Positions 8,234 through 16,304 of a stretch of DNA of 64,000 nucleotides are shown one piece after another. Under the pieces are notes generated by a model, which was given only the letters and a program-made list of their open reading frames with translations, searched no databases and was not told the origin of the DNA. The number at the start of each line of letters is the position of its first letter. The stretch's first letter is position 1. Position numbers and translations under genes: made by a program. Origin of the DNA: Rhizobium sp. Root708 (GTDB lineage Bacteria; Pseudomonadota; Alphaproteobacteria; Rhizobiales; Rhizobiaceae); contig NZ_LMHV01000008.1 of assembly GCF_001429725.1 (NCBI RefSeq), forward strand, positions 1 through 64,000. Reading direction: 5' to 3'.

Positions 8234-9226
8234 ATGGCGAAAAAGGATATTGCTCTCGTCATTCACGACGGCGTCCAAGCACTCGACGTCGCCGGCCCCC
8301 TCGACGTGTTCGCGGCAGCCAACAGCTTCCTACCGGATCGTGAGCACTACCGATGCGTACTGGTCGCACGGCAAAGCGATCCGCTTCGCTGTTCGAACGG
8401 GATGTGGATGAAACCTGACTTCAGTTTTGAAGAGGCCGGCCATCCGTTCGATACCGTTCTGGTGGCGGGTGGGCCAGACCTTCCCTCGCGCGCCGCAGAC
8501 AATGCGATGTCGGACTGGCTTCGGCGGCGGGGCGCCGAAGCCAATCGATACGGCTCCATCTGCAACGGCGCGTTTGCGCTCGGGCACGCAGGACTGCTTG
8601 ACGGGCGGTCCGTAACTACCCACTGGCTCTGCTCTGCGGAACTGGCCATCAGGTTTCCCGCCGCCCACGTTGAGCACGATCGCATCTACGCGCGCGATGA
8701 CCGTTTGGTAACCTCGGCGGGCGTTACGGCCGGGATCGACCTCACTCTCGCGCTCGTCCGCGAGGACCATGGTTCCGCGATCTCGCTTGCCTGCGCCAAG
8801 TCTCTCGTTGTGATCGCGCAACGGCAGGGTGGCCAGTCGCAGTTCAGTCCGCTTCTCTTGCCGCACATCGATCCGCTTACGCCACTCGCCAAAGTCCAGG
8901 CCTACGTGACGGAGCATATCGATGAAGCATTTCCCGTCGGACGCCTTGCTGAAATCGCCGGCGTGAGTTCACGCAGCATCGCGCGAATGTTCGTGCGAGA
9001 ACTGAGCGTAACGCCTCACGACTTCGTCGAAGGCATCCGTATCGACCATGCACGCAATTTGCTAGAAGCAACGGACCTGGCGCAGAAGGCGGTCTCGTTC
9101 GCATGCGGATTCGCAAGCGCCGACCAAATGCGAAGCGCCTTCCAGCGCAAACTGGGAGTTACGCCGTTAGGCTATCGGGAGAGCTTCCGAGTAGTCAGTG
9201 GCAGGGATCACGCAAAGGCGAAATGA
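8234..9226 (+). CDS. GlxA-type AraC-family regulator with DJ-1/PfpI domain
   Basis: About 330 residues. The N-terminal half is a DJ-1/PfpI class I glutamine-amidotransferase-like domain (VIHDGVQALDVAGPLDVF; GSICNGAFALGHAG carries the elbow Cys). The last 100 residues are an AraC HTH pair (VGRLAEIAGVSSRSIARMF ... GFASADQMRSAFQRKLG). Proteins of this type activate nearby catabolic genes, sensing small ligands through the first domain. ATG 8234 was chosen for its AGGG site and because conserved sequence starts there; ATG 8216 is the alternative. The gene stops 10 bases before the ISL3 element and is intact. Confidence 0.85.
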   Translation: MAKKDIALVIHDGVQALDVAGPLDVFAAANSFLPDREHYRCVLVARQSDPLRCSNGMWMKPDFSFEEAGHPFDTVLVAGGPDLPSRAADNAMSDWLRRRGAEANRYGSICNGAFALGHAGLLDGRSVTTHWLCSAELAIRFPAAHVEHDRIYARDDRLVTSAGVTAGIDLTLALVREDHGSAISLACAKSLVVIAQRQGGQSQFSPLLLPHIDPLTPLAKVQAYVTEHIDEAFPVGRLAEIAGVSSRSIARMFVRELSVTPHDFVEGIRIDHARNLLEATDLAQKAVSFACGFASADQMRSAFQRKLGVTPLGYRESFRVVSGRDHAKAK

Positions 9227-9236
9227 CGGCTTTGAA

Positions 9237-10897
9237 GGTTCTTCCTCTATTTCTGTGGTTAACAGGATGTTAGCGCCTCGACTGCTATCTGCGAGGATGC
9301 GAGCGCAATTGAAATGGTCACCCGGCCCAAGGGTCAAAGTTCTGGGTATCACCCTTCAAAATGAAGGATACTGGGTTGTTTCCGCTGCTGCGAAACCGGT
9401 CGGCATCTGCCCGGATTGTGGAACGCGGAGTCAGCATCGGCACGGCTGGCACAACCGCCGTCTCCAGGACTTGCCCGTTCAAGGTCAAGCTGTGGAAATC
9501 AAACTGGCACTGAACCGGTGGCAGTGTAGACACCGGAAATGCGGGCGACGAACCTTCACCGACAGGCTGCCCGGATGGCTGAGATTGTGGGCTTGGTTGG
9601 TCACAGGATGGGCGGTCGCCCGGGAGAGAACTTGATGCATCGGCTCGGCATGCCGGTCAGCGACGATACTATCTTGCGGCAATTGAAGCGCGGTAATCCG
9701 GCGTCCATACAACAAGACACTATTCGGGTTGTGGGCATTGACGATTGGAGCTGGCGGCATTCCTCGCGGTACGGGACGATCATCGTCGATCTTGAGCGTC
9801 ATTCGGTCGTCGATGTTCTGGAGGACCGCAGCGTCGAGAGCGCAAAATCTTGGTTGCAACAGCGTCCGACAATCGAGGTCGTGAGCCGAGATCGCTGTGG
9901 TCTTTATGCTCAGGCAGTCCGAGAGGGCGCGCCTCAGGCCCGCCAGGTGGCTGACCGTTTTCATCTGGTTCAAAATCTGAGGGAGGCAATCAAGGAGCAG
10001 ATGAGCGTTTACGGTCACGCCAACGTCAGACCCATTCTTTCCGAAGATGCTATAGCCAGCGCCAGGTCAAAACAGCGCCGTGCCCGCTTGGCCCACAGGC
10101 AATCTCGTAAGGAAATATTCGACATGCTTCAAGCGTTGCGGCAGCAGGGCCTCACCTACAGCGAGATTGCAAGGCGGACCGGGTACGAGCGCCGCAGCAT
10201 CGCGAATTGGCTTACTTCCAATGCACCTCGAGACAGAAACCGGGCAGCATTGAATCCGACATCGCCACTGTATTTCGAAGCTTTCCTGGCTGAATGCTGG
10301 AAAAATGGAAACCGGCTCGGGCGTCATCTGTTTTACGATATCAAGAGCCGCGGCTACACGGGCAGCCGATCCAATCTGGAGCGCTTGCTGAAGGTGTGGC
10401 GTGCAGTCGAAAACATCCAAGCTGACGAGCCGCCTCCGAATATAGATGTTTCAGAACCCGTCCGCGATCCCGATACGGGCCATATGATCTCGTCCGTGGT
10501 GGCTGCAGCTTTGTGCGTAAAACCGCGCGGCCTGCTGACAGATCATCAGGCCAGAAAGGTCAATGCCTTAAAGGATGGCTCTCGAGCGTTCGCCATTATG
10601 CGTGGCTTGGCTATGCGCTTCAACGGCATCTTGCGCAGCACGAGCTCGCTGGCACTGGATGAATGGATCGACAATGCCATCGACACCGAGTTAACAGCAA
10701 TCATGCGTTTCGCCAGCGTTCTGCGCCGTGATATTGATGCCGTAAAAAATGCAATCGAACTCCCTTGGAGCAACGGTCAAGCCGAAGGGCAGATCAACCG
10801 TCTTAAGATGCTTAAACGAGCAATGTACGGTCGCGCCGGCCCTGAACTAATGAGAGCGAGAATGCTGCCGCTGAATCACAGAAATTGAGGATGAACC
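9237..10897 (+). mobile_element. ISL3-family insertion sequence with a damaged transposase
   Basis: The ends form inverted repeats of about 24 bases. The left end at 9237-9260 begins GGTTCTTCCTCTATTTCTGT, and the right end at 10874-10897 is its near-complement (about 21 of 24 matching). The transposase fills the interior. The flanking 8-base sequences (GCTTTGAA left, GAACATGA right) do not match, so the expected ISL3 target duplication is absent. On the right the element cuts an EmrB-type gene after about 110 codons and the rest of that gene is missing, so a deletion next to the element followed insertion. Confidence 0.8.
9267..10888 (+). pseudogene. ISL3-family transposase with internal deletion
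   Basis: ATG 9267 opens the N-terminal zinc-finger part (CPDCGTRSQHRHGW ... WQCRHRKCGRRTF), followed by the DDE domain (VVGIDDWSWR, VSRDRCGLYAQAV, ADRFHLVQNL, and SNGQAEGQINRLK near the C-terminus with the catalytic Glu). The frame breaks at about 9570-9574. The zinc finger ends RRTFTDRLP in one frame and the HTH/DDE part begins RMAEIVGLVGHRM in the next. Roughly ten residues normally between these segments are missing, so this is a deletion and not programmed slippage. The element is probably immobile without help in trans. Confidence 0.82.
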
Positions 10898-11224
10898 GAA
10901 CATGATCGCGTTGACGAGCAGGTACCTGCGGACCGAAAACACCCGTGCAAGCCAGCCGCTGAGAGGGATCACCACGATTTCCGCTATGAGATACGATGTG
11001 GAAATCCAGCCGCCGTCATCCTTTCCCGCGCCAATTGCACCCTGGATATCGGCCAGCGAGGCATTGACGATCTGGATGTTGAGAACGGCCATGAAGGCCC
11101 CGAGCGTGGAGCCAACAACCGCGCACCACATGCGCAACGCGCTCATCTCGGATTTCGCGGGGGCCTGTGGAGCCGGCGTCCGCTCAGGCTTGTCGTTATT
11201 CACTGCTAGCTGAAGAGTAGCCAT
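10898..11224 (-). pseudogene. EmrB/DHA2 MFS efflux transporter, N-terminal fragment cut by ISL3
   Basis: ATG 11224 begins a DHA2-type 14-helix drug exporter: a cytoplasmic tail, then TM1 with GAFMAVLNIQIVNASLADIQ and GWISTSYLIAEIVVIPL. The sequence stops at the ISL3 right end (10897) after about 109 residues; reading on gives only IS-derived residues. The remaining 400 or so residues are not found on the far side of the IS. It follows the EmrA gene on the same strand, so it was the inner-membrane pump of that pair. It closely resembles the intact EmrB at 16305-17900. Confidence 0.88.
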
Positions 11225-11323
11225 GACTTATCTCCTTCCGGGTTGACCGGAATCTCTCATGACGGTGCATTGCCGATAATCGGAAAAGGATAGGAAGGAC
11301 TGTCCACTAGGAGCGGATAATCT

Positions 11324-12499
11324 TCACTTTGCCGGCTGCTGTGCGTCCTTGGTGTCGATCTCTGGTTCGACGGACATGCCCGACCGCAGGCGACCGGCAA
11401 TTTCGTCGTTGTCGATGACGATCTTCACCGGGATGCGCTGGACGATCTTGGTGAAGTTGCCAGTCGCATTATCAGGCGGCAGTAACGAAAATTCGAGGCC
11501 GCTTGCGGGCGAGATGCTGTCAACGTGCCCCTTCACATCAAGATCAGGGAAGCTATCCACCTTCACCTCGACCAACTGGCCGGGCTTTATGTAGGTCAGC
11601 TGGGTTTCCTTGAAGTTGGCAACTACGTAGACGGAATGCAGGGGAACGACGGCCATCAACTGCGTCCCTGAAGTGACGTACTGGCCAACACGGATAGAGC
11701 GGGCGCCAACCGTACCATCGACCGCGGCGACGATATTCGTGTAGGAGAGGTTCAACTCCGCCTGGCTTGCAACCGCAGCAGCGCGGTCACGTTGCGCGAC
11801 GGCCTGATCACGCTGGGTCTTGAGGACCGGCACCTTGTTTTTTGCGGTGACGAGCGCGGCTTGGTCGCGTTCTACGGCAGCGGAGGCCTGGTCCATCAAG
11901 GATTGCGTTTGCTCCGCCTTGGACTGACTCCCCGCGCCGCTGATGATCAGCCGGGCGTTTCTGGCGGCTTCCGACTTCGCGAATACGAGCGAGGCATTCG
12001 ACGCATTTACCGCGGCCTTTGATTGATCGATCACGGACTGCTGCAGCTCGATCTGGGCGTCGATGTTGGTAATGGCAGCTTCGGCAGCCACGACGTCGGC
12101 ACGTGCCTGGTCGAGGGCGGCTCGGAAGTCCCGGTCATCGATACGGGCGAGAACCTGCCCTGCTTTGACCGCGTCGTTGTCGTTAACGAGGACCTGCTTG
12201 ATGTAGCCTCCGACCTTCGGCGCAATAGTCGTGTAGTCGGCCTTCACGTAGGCGTCGTCGGTGGCTTCGATGAAGCGGCCCACTGTCCAGTAATCGTGAC
12301 AGAAGTGCACGCCGTAGGCAGCGCCCGCCAAGAGAACAACAGCGAGCACGCCCTTCTTGAAGCCCGCCTTGCGGGATTTTCCGGGGGCAGCGGGAGTGAC
12401 CTGTGCGGGCGTTTCAGCGGGAGCCGCTGGAACGTCCCTGACCTTGCGATCTGCTTCGGCAGACGCTTCGAACACTTCCTTGCGGGGCAGTTCGCCCAT
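11324..12499 (-). CDS. EmrA/HlyD-type membrane fusion protein, partner pump lost
   Basis: The 391-residue periplasmic adaptor has an N-terminal cytoplasmic tail, one membrane helix near residues 50-66, the conserved HDYWTVGRF...TDDAYVKAD start of the biotinyl-lipoyl domain (IAPKVGGYI), a long alpha-hairpin (residues 130-240) and a beta-barrel domain (SLLPPDNATGNFTKIVQRIPVKI). It would link an EmrB pump to an outer-membrane channel. Its own EmrB is truncated by ISL3 100 bases downstream, so it is orphaned unless it works with the second EmrB. It is divergent from a LysR regulator, which probably controls it. Confidence 0.88.
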   Translation of the reverse strand: MGELPRKEVFEASAEADRKVRDVPAAPAETPAQVTPAAPGKSRKAGFKKGVLAVVLLAGAAYGVHFCHDYWTVGRFIEATDDAYVKADYTTIAPKVGGYIKQVLVNDNDAVKAGQVLARIDDRDFRAALDQARADVVAAEAAITNIDAQIELQQSVIDQSKAAVNASNASLVFAKSEAARNARLIISGAGSQSKAEQTQSLMDQASAAVERDQAALVTAKNKVPVLKTQRDQAVAQRDRAAAVASQAELNLSYTNIVAAVDGTVGARSIRVGQYVTSGTQLMAVVPLHSVYVVANFKETQLTYIKPGQLVEVKVDSFPDLDVKGHVDSISPASGLEFSLLPPDNATGNFTKIVQRIPVKIVIDNDEIAGRLRSGMSVEPEIDTKDAQQPAK

Positions 12500-12636
12500 T
12501 TCGAATTCTCCTGGGGTTTTGCGCTTGGGGCGCGAGTCTGTTCCGATGGAGTAAAGATGCCCCGCTGTTCATCGATTGATAATCCACTTATATCGGTAAG
12601 CATCATACGCTCAGAGCGGATAATCAGGGGGCGAGT
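12500..12636. promoter_or_regulatory. Divergent emrA-lysR control region
   Basis: The 137 bases between the divergent genes hold two direct GATAATC motifs (12577-12583 and 12619-12625), fitting tandem LysR half-sites. The longer string GAGCGGATAATC at 12614-12625 occurs again at 11311-11322 just past the emrA stop. No perfect palindrome is seen. The assignment is inferred from position only. Confidence 0.4.
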
Positions 12637-13539
12637 ATGGACCGGCTCACAAGTCTTTCGGTTTTCGGCAAAGTGGTTGAATGCGGCGGTTTCACCGCGG
12701 CGGCCCGGCGCCTGAACATGTCGGTGACCATGGTCGCCACACATGTCCAGTCGCTGGAAGAACGCCTGGGCGTTCGGCTCCTCAACCGAACGACCCGCAA
12801 GGTAAGCCTGACCGAGACGGGCAAGTTCTACTACGACCGCTCTGCTCAGATTCTTACCGATCTCGAGGAAGCAGACCGGGCGGCCGGTGCGCTGACGACG
12901 ACGCCACGGGGTATCCTCAAGCTCAATTCGACGGCAGCGATCGTCAGATTTCTGCTTCCGGTTTTGGACGAGTTCCTGCTGCTCTATCCATCTGTAACGC
13001 TGGACCTTGGCATCAGCGAGCGGATGGTCGACATGGTCGAGGACGGCTATGACCTTGCCATCCGGACCGTTCCACTCGCCGACAACAGTCTCATCGCCCG
13101 CAAGCTCACGCCGTGGCGGCACATCCTCGTCTGCTCGCCCGGCTACCTCGAGAAGCACAAGGCACCCACAGAGCTTGCCGATCTCTCCGGGCACGACTGC
13201 ACCCGCTACACCTACTATCCGTACGGCGACGACTGGACGTTCGAGAACGAGGCGGGCGAGCGAAGCCGGGTGAAAGTAAGCGGATCAGTGGTGACCAACA
13301 GCGCCGAAACCCTGCGCCACCTTGCGATCAGCGGCCGCGCCATGGCTCTCGCACCGAGCTTCCTGGTATCCGACGATCTTGCCGAAGGCCGTCTCGTTCC
13401 CCTGATCCCGGATTACCGGGGCGTGGAGTTCACGATCAACGCCGTCTATCCGAACAGAAGTCATTTGCCGACGAAGGTCCGTCTGTTCATCGATCTGCTG
13501 GCCGATCGTTTTGCGGAACATCGCAGGTGGATGAGCTAG
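12637..13539 (+). CDS. LysR-family transcriptional regulator
   Basis: The 300-residue protein has an N-terminal winged HTH (MDRLTSLSVFGKVVECGGFTAAARRLNMS) and a two-lobed effector domain (from about residue 90). It belongs to the broad CrgA/AphB-like group that controls efflux pumps and oxidoreductases. ATG 12637 gives the standard LysR start. It is divergent from the emrA gene, which it probably regulates. The effector is unknown. Confidence 0.88.
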   Translation: MDRLTSLSVFGKVVECGGFTAAARRLNMSVTMVATHVQSLEERLGVRLLNRTTRKVSLTETGKFYYDRSAQILTDLEEADRAAGALTTTPRGILKLNSTAAIVRFLLPVLDEFLLLYPSVTLDLGISERMVDMVEDGYDLAIRTVPLADNSLIARKLTPWRHILVCSPGYLEKHKAPTELADLSGHDCTRYTYYPYGDDWTFENEAGERSRVKVSGSVVTNSAETLRHLAISGRAMALAPSFLVSDDLAEGRLVPLIPDYRGVEFTINAVYPNRSHLPTKVRLFIDLLADRFAEHRRWMS

Positions 13540-13761
13540 GACGTTGCCACCTGAAATGACGTGGCGAGCGCAAGATCGCGAGCATCGAATCGGCGTGCGT
13601 GTTGTCCGTGTCCGGGATTTTTCCCGGTAGTAGCCCACCTGGGCGTACGATATCGCGCGCTTCATCGTCGGAATCGAGGATGAAGACGGCAGCGTGGCTT
13701 GCCTCCAATCATCCTTCGGTCTATGACTGCGCCTCCAAAAACCAAACCATGGGAGCAGTTC

Positions 13762-13962
13762 TTGGCGAACGGCACTGTAAAGTTTTTTAATCAGGACAAG
13801 GGCTTCGGCTTCATTACGCCGGACAATGGCGGTCCAGACGTCTTCGTGCATATCTCGGCAGTCGAAGGCGGATCGCTGCGCGACGGCCAGAATGTCAGCT
13901 ACGACCTGGGTCAGGATCGCAAGACTGGAAAGTCCAAGGCCGAGAACGTACGTCCTGCCTAA
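13762..13962 (+). CDS. CspA-family cold-shock protein
   Basis: The 66-residue single OB-fold protein contains the RNA-binding motifs [18 protein letters not shown] (RNP1) and [10 protein letters not shown] (RNP2). I chose TTG 13762 because GGGAG lies 5 bases upstream and it yields the family N-terminus M-A-NGTVKFF; in-frame upstream ATGs at 13699 and 13723 would add an unconserved extension. The 220-base untranslated gap before it is typical of cold-shock genes with structured leaders. It acts as an RNA chaperone in the cytoplasm. Confidence 0.85.
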   Translation: MANGTVKFFNQDKGFGFITPDNGGPDVFVHISAVEGGSLRDGQNVSYDLGQDRKTGKSKAENVRPA

Positions 13963-13982
13963 CAAAGATTGACGATAAAAGC

Positions 13983-14004
13983 GCCGGGGCGAAGTCGCTC
14001 CGGC
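13983..14004 (+). terminator. Hairpin after the cold-shock gene
   Basis: A 9-pair stem (GCCGGGGCG / CGCTCCGGC with one G-T pair) closes over the loop AAGT 20 bases after the csp stop. No clean T-run follows, so it may be a weak terminator or a 3'-end stabiliser. Confidence 0.5.
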
Positions 14005-14205
14005 TGCTCGCTCTTAGCATCTTGAACTTCGCAACGCGTTTGAAAGATGTGAAAGGCGTAGCCCAACAACCTGTATCTCGGGCAAATGTCGTCCTTTATG
14101 CCATACCTGTTATGGCTCCTGCGAAACCGTTCAGCTTGAGCGGTTCTGTAGGTATTTGCAAATTTCAAAAGGTCGAATCGACGACCTCTTTTGGCCCATA
14201 AGGCA

Positions 14206-14871
14206 TTACCCGTTCACCATCTGGCGCTTGACCGCACACCCTTTTAGGAAAAGCGTGGCACAGTCGCGTGCCCTGTGGACGATCTGTTCATCCGATATGA
14301 CGTCGATCATGCCGATCATCGCGGCGCGCTGCGGCTCCATGGTCATCATGCCGCGCAGCATGCCGGTGGCTGCTGCTGGATCGTCCAGGCGGATCAGATT
14401 GCGCTCGACCTGCAGCGCAAGCCAAGCCTCCATGACATGGCTCGTGCGCATCATCGCCTTCTCGTAGAACACCTTGGCTAGTTCCGGGAAGCGGTCGGAT
14501 TCACCGAGCACCAGGCGCGTTATCGTGATGGTGTCTGCGGAGAGGGTCAGGCGGCCATAGGCAAGGATCAAGCGCTCCAGTCCCTCCTCAAGCCCCAGGC
14601 CGGAAAGCGTGTCGTGATCCAGGCCCAGGAAGTATCCATCGATCCGGCTTGAAATAAGCGCCGAAAACAGATCAGCCTTTGCCGGAAAGAGGCGATAGAG
14701 CGTTTTCGTGGAGACGCCGGCAACCTGCGCGATGGCGCTGATACTTGCCGAAGCATAGCCGGCCTTTCTGAACTGGTCATTGGCAGCCTCGATGATGACG
14801 CGCCGGGTATCGTCGTCGCATCTGACCTGCGGCCTGCCTCTCGGGCGTCTTTCTGCACCTGCGTCCTGCAT
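14206..14871 (-). CDS. TetR-family repressor of the EmrAB pump
   Basis: The 221-residue protein has a TetR N-terminal HTH (ISAIAQVAGVSTKTLYRLFPAKADLF, residues about 40-66) and an all-helical ligand domain resembling TetR_C_7-type members. It is divergent from emrA-emrB with long inverted repeats between, the classic arrangement for a drug-responsive repressor controlling both itself and the pump. Ligands are probably the exported lipophilic compounds or plant phenolics; this is inference. Confidence 0.88.
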   Translation of the reverse strand: MQDAGAERRPRGRPQVRCDDDTRRVIIEAANDQFRKAGYASASISAIAQVAGVSTKTLYRLFPAKADLFSALISSRIDGYFLGLDHDTLSGLGLEEGLERLILAYGRLTLSADTITITRLVLGESDRFPELAKVFYEKAMMRTSHVMEAWLALQVERNLIRLDDPAAATGMLRGMMTMEPQRAAMIGMIDVISDEQIVHRARDCATLFLKGCAVKRQMVNG

Positions 14872-14971
14872 CGTTTCTCACATAAACTTTCGGTCGGCAG
14901 AGCGTACGGCATATTCGGAAAATATCAAGTTTCCAAAATTTCGAATGCTGTATTCACGGATTCGCTCAAAT

Positions 14972-15045
14972 AGGAAGACGATTGTTTTCCAAAATGTATT
15001 GACGCCTCCAAAACTCGGCGTATTTTGGAAAACAACAATCTTCCT
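14972..15045. promoter_or_regulatory. Promoter between 24-base inverted repeats, probable TetR operator
   Basis: The left arm 14972-14995 and right arm 15022-15045 are near-perfect inverse copies (AGGAAGACGATTGTTTTCC... versus ...GGAAAACAACAATCTTCCT) separated by 26 bases. Between and into the right arm lies TTGACG (14999-15004), a 16-base spacer and TATTTT (15021-15026), a good rightward promoter for emrA. A bound TetR pair would cover both -35 and -10. A related TTTCCAAAAT word occurs again at 14931-14940 toward the tetR start. Confidence 0.72.
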
Positions 15046-15087
15046 AATCGTTACGATTGATCGCCACGGACACCGGAGCACACGAGA

Positions 15088-16254
15088 ATGGACGAGAACG
15101 TCGTTACCCTCACGACCAAGACAGAGCGCACGGCGCCTGTCGCCGAGAAGCTGCCAGAGAGCCTCGAAGCAAGGCAGCCGGCGACCACCGAAGCGCTTTC
15201 TGCGCCGGCAATTGGCGAAAAACGCCGATCTGGCTTCAAGACGGCGCTTCTCGGCGCCGTTGCCATCGGTGGTATCGCCGCCGGGGCCTATTACGGTCAC
15301 GATTACTGGACCGTCGGGCGTTTCCATGTGTCGACCGACGACGCCTACATCAAGGCCGACAGCAGCGCGATCGCCCCCAAGGTTTCCGGATACCTCTCCA
15401 ACATCGCGATCGGCGACAACCAGGCGGTAAAGAGCGGCCAGGTTCTGGCAACAATCGATGACAGGGACTATCAGGCGGCAGTCGATCAGGCTCGCGCCGA
15501 CGTCGATGCAGCCAAAGCTACAGTACAGGCAAAGGCTGCTGCACTCGAAACGCAGAAATCGGTGATTGCCGCAGCCAAGGCTTCCATCGATATCGACGCA
15601 GCCAACGAGGCTTTCGCAGAGCAGAACGACAAGCGCTATTCACGGCTTGCGGTCAACGGCTACGCCGCCGTTCAAGCCGCCGAGCAGGCCGCTTCGCAGA
15701 TCGCCGCGATCCGTGCGACCACTGCTCGCGATACCGCCTCCCTTGATGGTGCGACGAAGCAGATCGATCTGCTCACCGCCGAACTGGCGCAGGCAAAGGC
15801 CATGGTCACCCGTGTAGAAGCGGCCGCCCGGCAGGCTGAGCTCAACCTTTCCTATACGCGCATCGTTGCGCCGATTGACGGTATTGTCGGCAACCGCACT
15901 CTGCGAGTGGGCCAGTATGTCCAGGCCGGCACTCAACTGATGACGGTTGTCCCGACCAGCGCGGCCTACGTCGTCGCGAACTACAAGGAAACCCAGTTGA
16001 CGGACGTTCGCCCCGGTCAGCCTGTTGATATCGACGTCGATATGTACCCCGGTCGCATCTATCACGGTCGCGTGGACAGTATTGCTCCGGCAAGCGGTCA
16101 GGAATTTGCTCTGCTGCCGCCTGACAACGCGACCGGAAACTTCACCAAGGTCGTCCAGCGAATCCCAGTTCGGATCGTGCTCGATGCCGACAGCACTGCT
16201 TCCGGTCACCTGAGGCCGGGCATGTCCGTTCAGCCGAGCATCGACACAAAATAG
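15088..16254 (+). CDS. EmrA-type membrane fusion protein of the intact pump
   Basis: The 388-residue adaptor has a 50-residue cytoplasmic tail, a membrane helix (TALLGAVAIGGIAAGAYY), HDYWTVGRFHVSTDDAYIKAD, a lipoyl half-motif (KVSGYLSNI), a coiled hairpin (residues 135-240) and a C-terminal barrel (LLPPDNATGNFTKVVQRIPVRI). It is strongly similar to the orphan EmrA at 11324-12499, so the two pump loci are paralogues. Its emrB starts 50 bases downstream. The tripartite pump would need an outer-membrane TolC-like channel encoded elsewhere. Confidence 0.9.
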   Translation: MDENVVTLTTKTERTAPVAEKLPESLEARQPATTEALSAPAIGEKRRSGFKTALLGAVAIGGIAAGAYYGHDYWTVGRFHVSTDDAYIKADSSAIAPKVSGYLSNIAIGDNQAVKSGQVLATIDDRDYQAAVDQARADVDAAKATVQAKAAALETQKSVIAAAKASIDIDAANEAFAEQNDKRYSRLAVNGYAAVQAAEQAASQIAAIRATTARDTASLDGATKQIDLLTAELAQAKAMVTRVEAAARQAELNLSYTRIVAPIDGIVGNRTLRVGQYVQAGTQLMTVVPTSAAYVVANYKETQLTDVRPGQPVDIDVDMYPGRIYHGRVDSIAPASGQEFALLPPDNATGNFTKVVQRIPVRIVLDADSTASGHLRPGMSVQPSIDTK

Positions 16255-16304
16255 GCAAAAGACAACCGCGATCGATGATCGCGAAAGGCCAGGAGGGCCG
16301 TGTC

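Noticed and set aside
9267..10888. Programmed frameshift in the ISL3 transposase
   Set aside because: ISL3 transposases are single-frame proteins, no slippery run lies at 9570, and expected residues are missing at the join.
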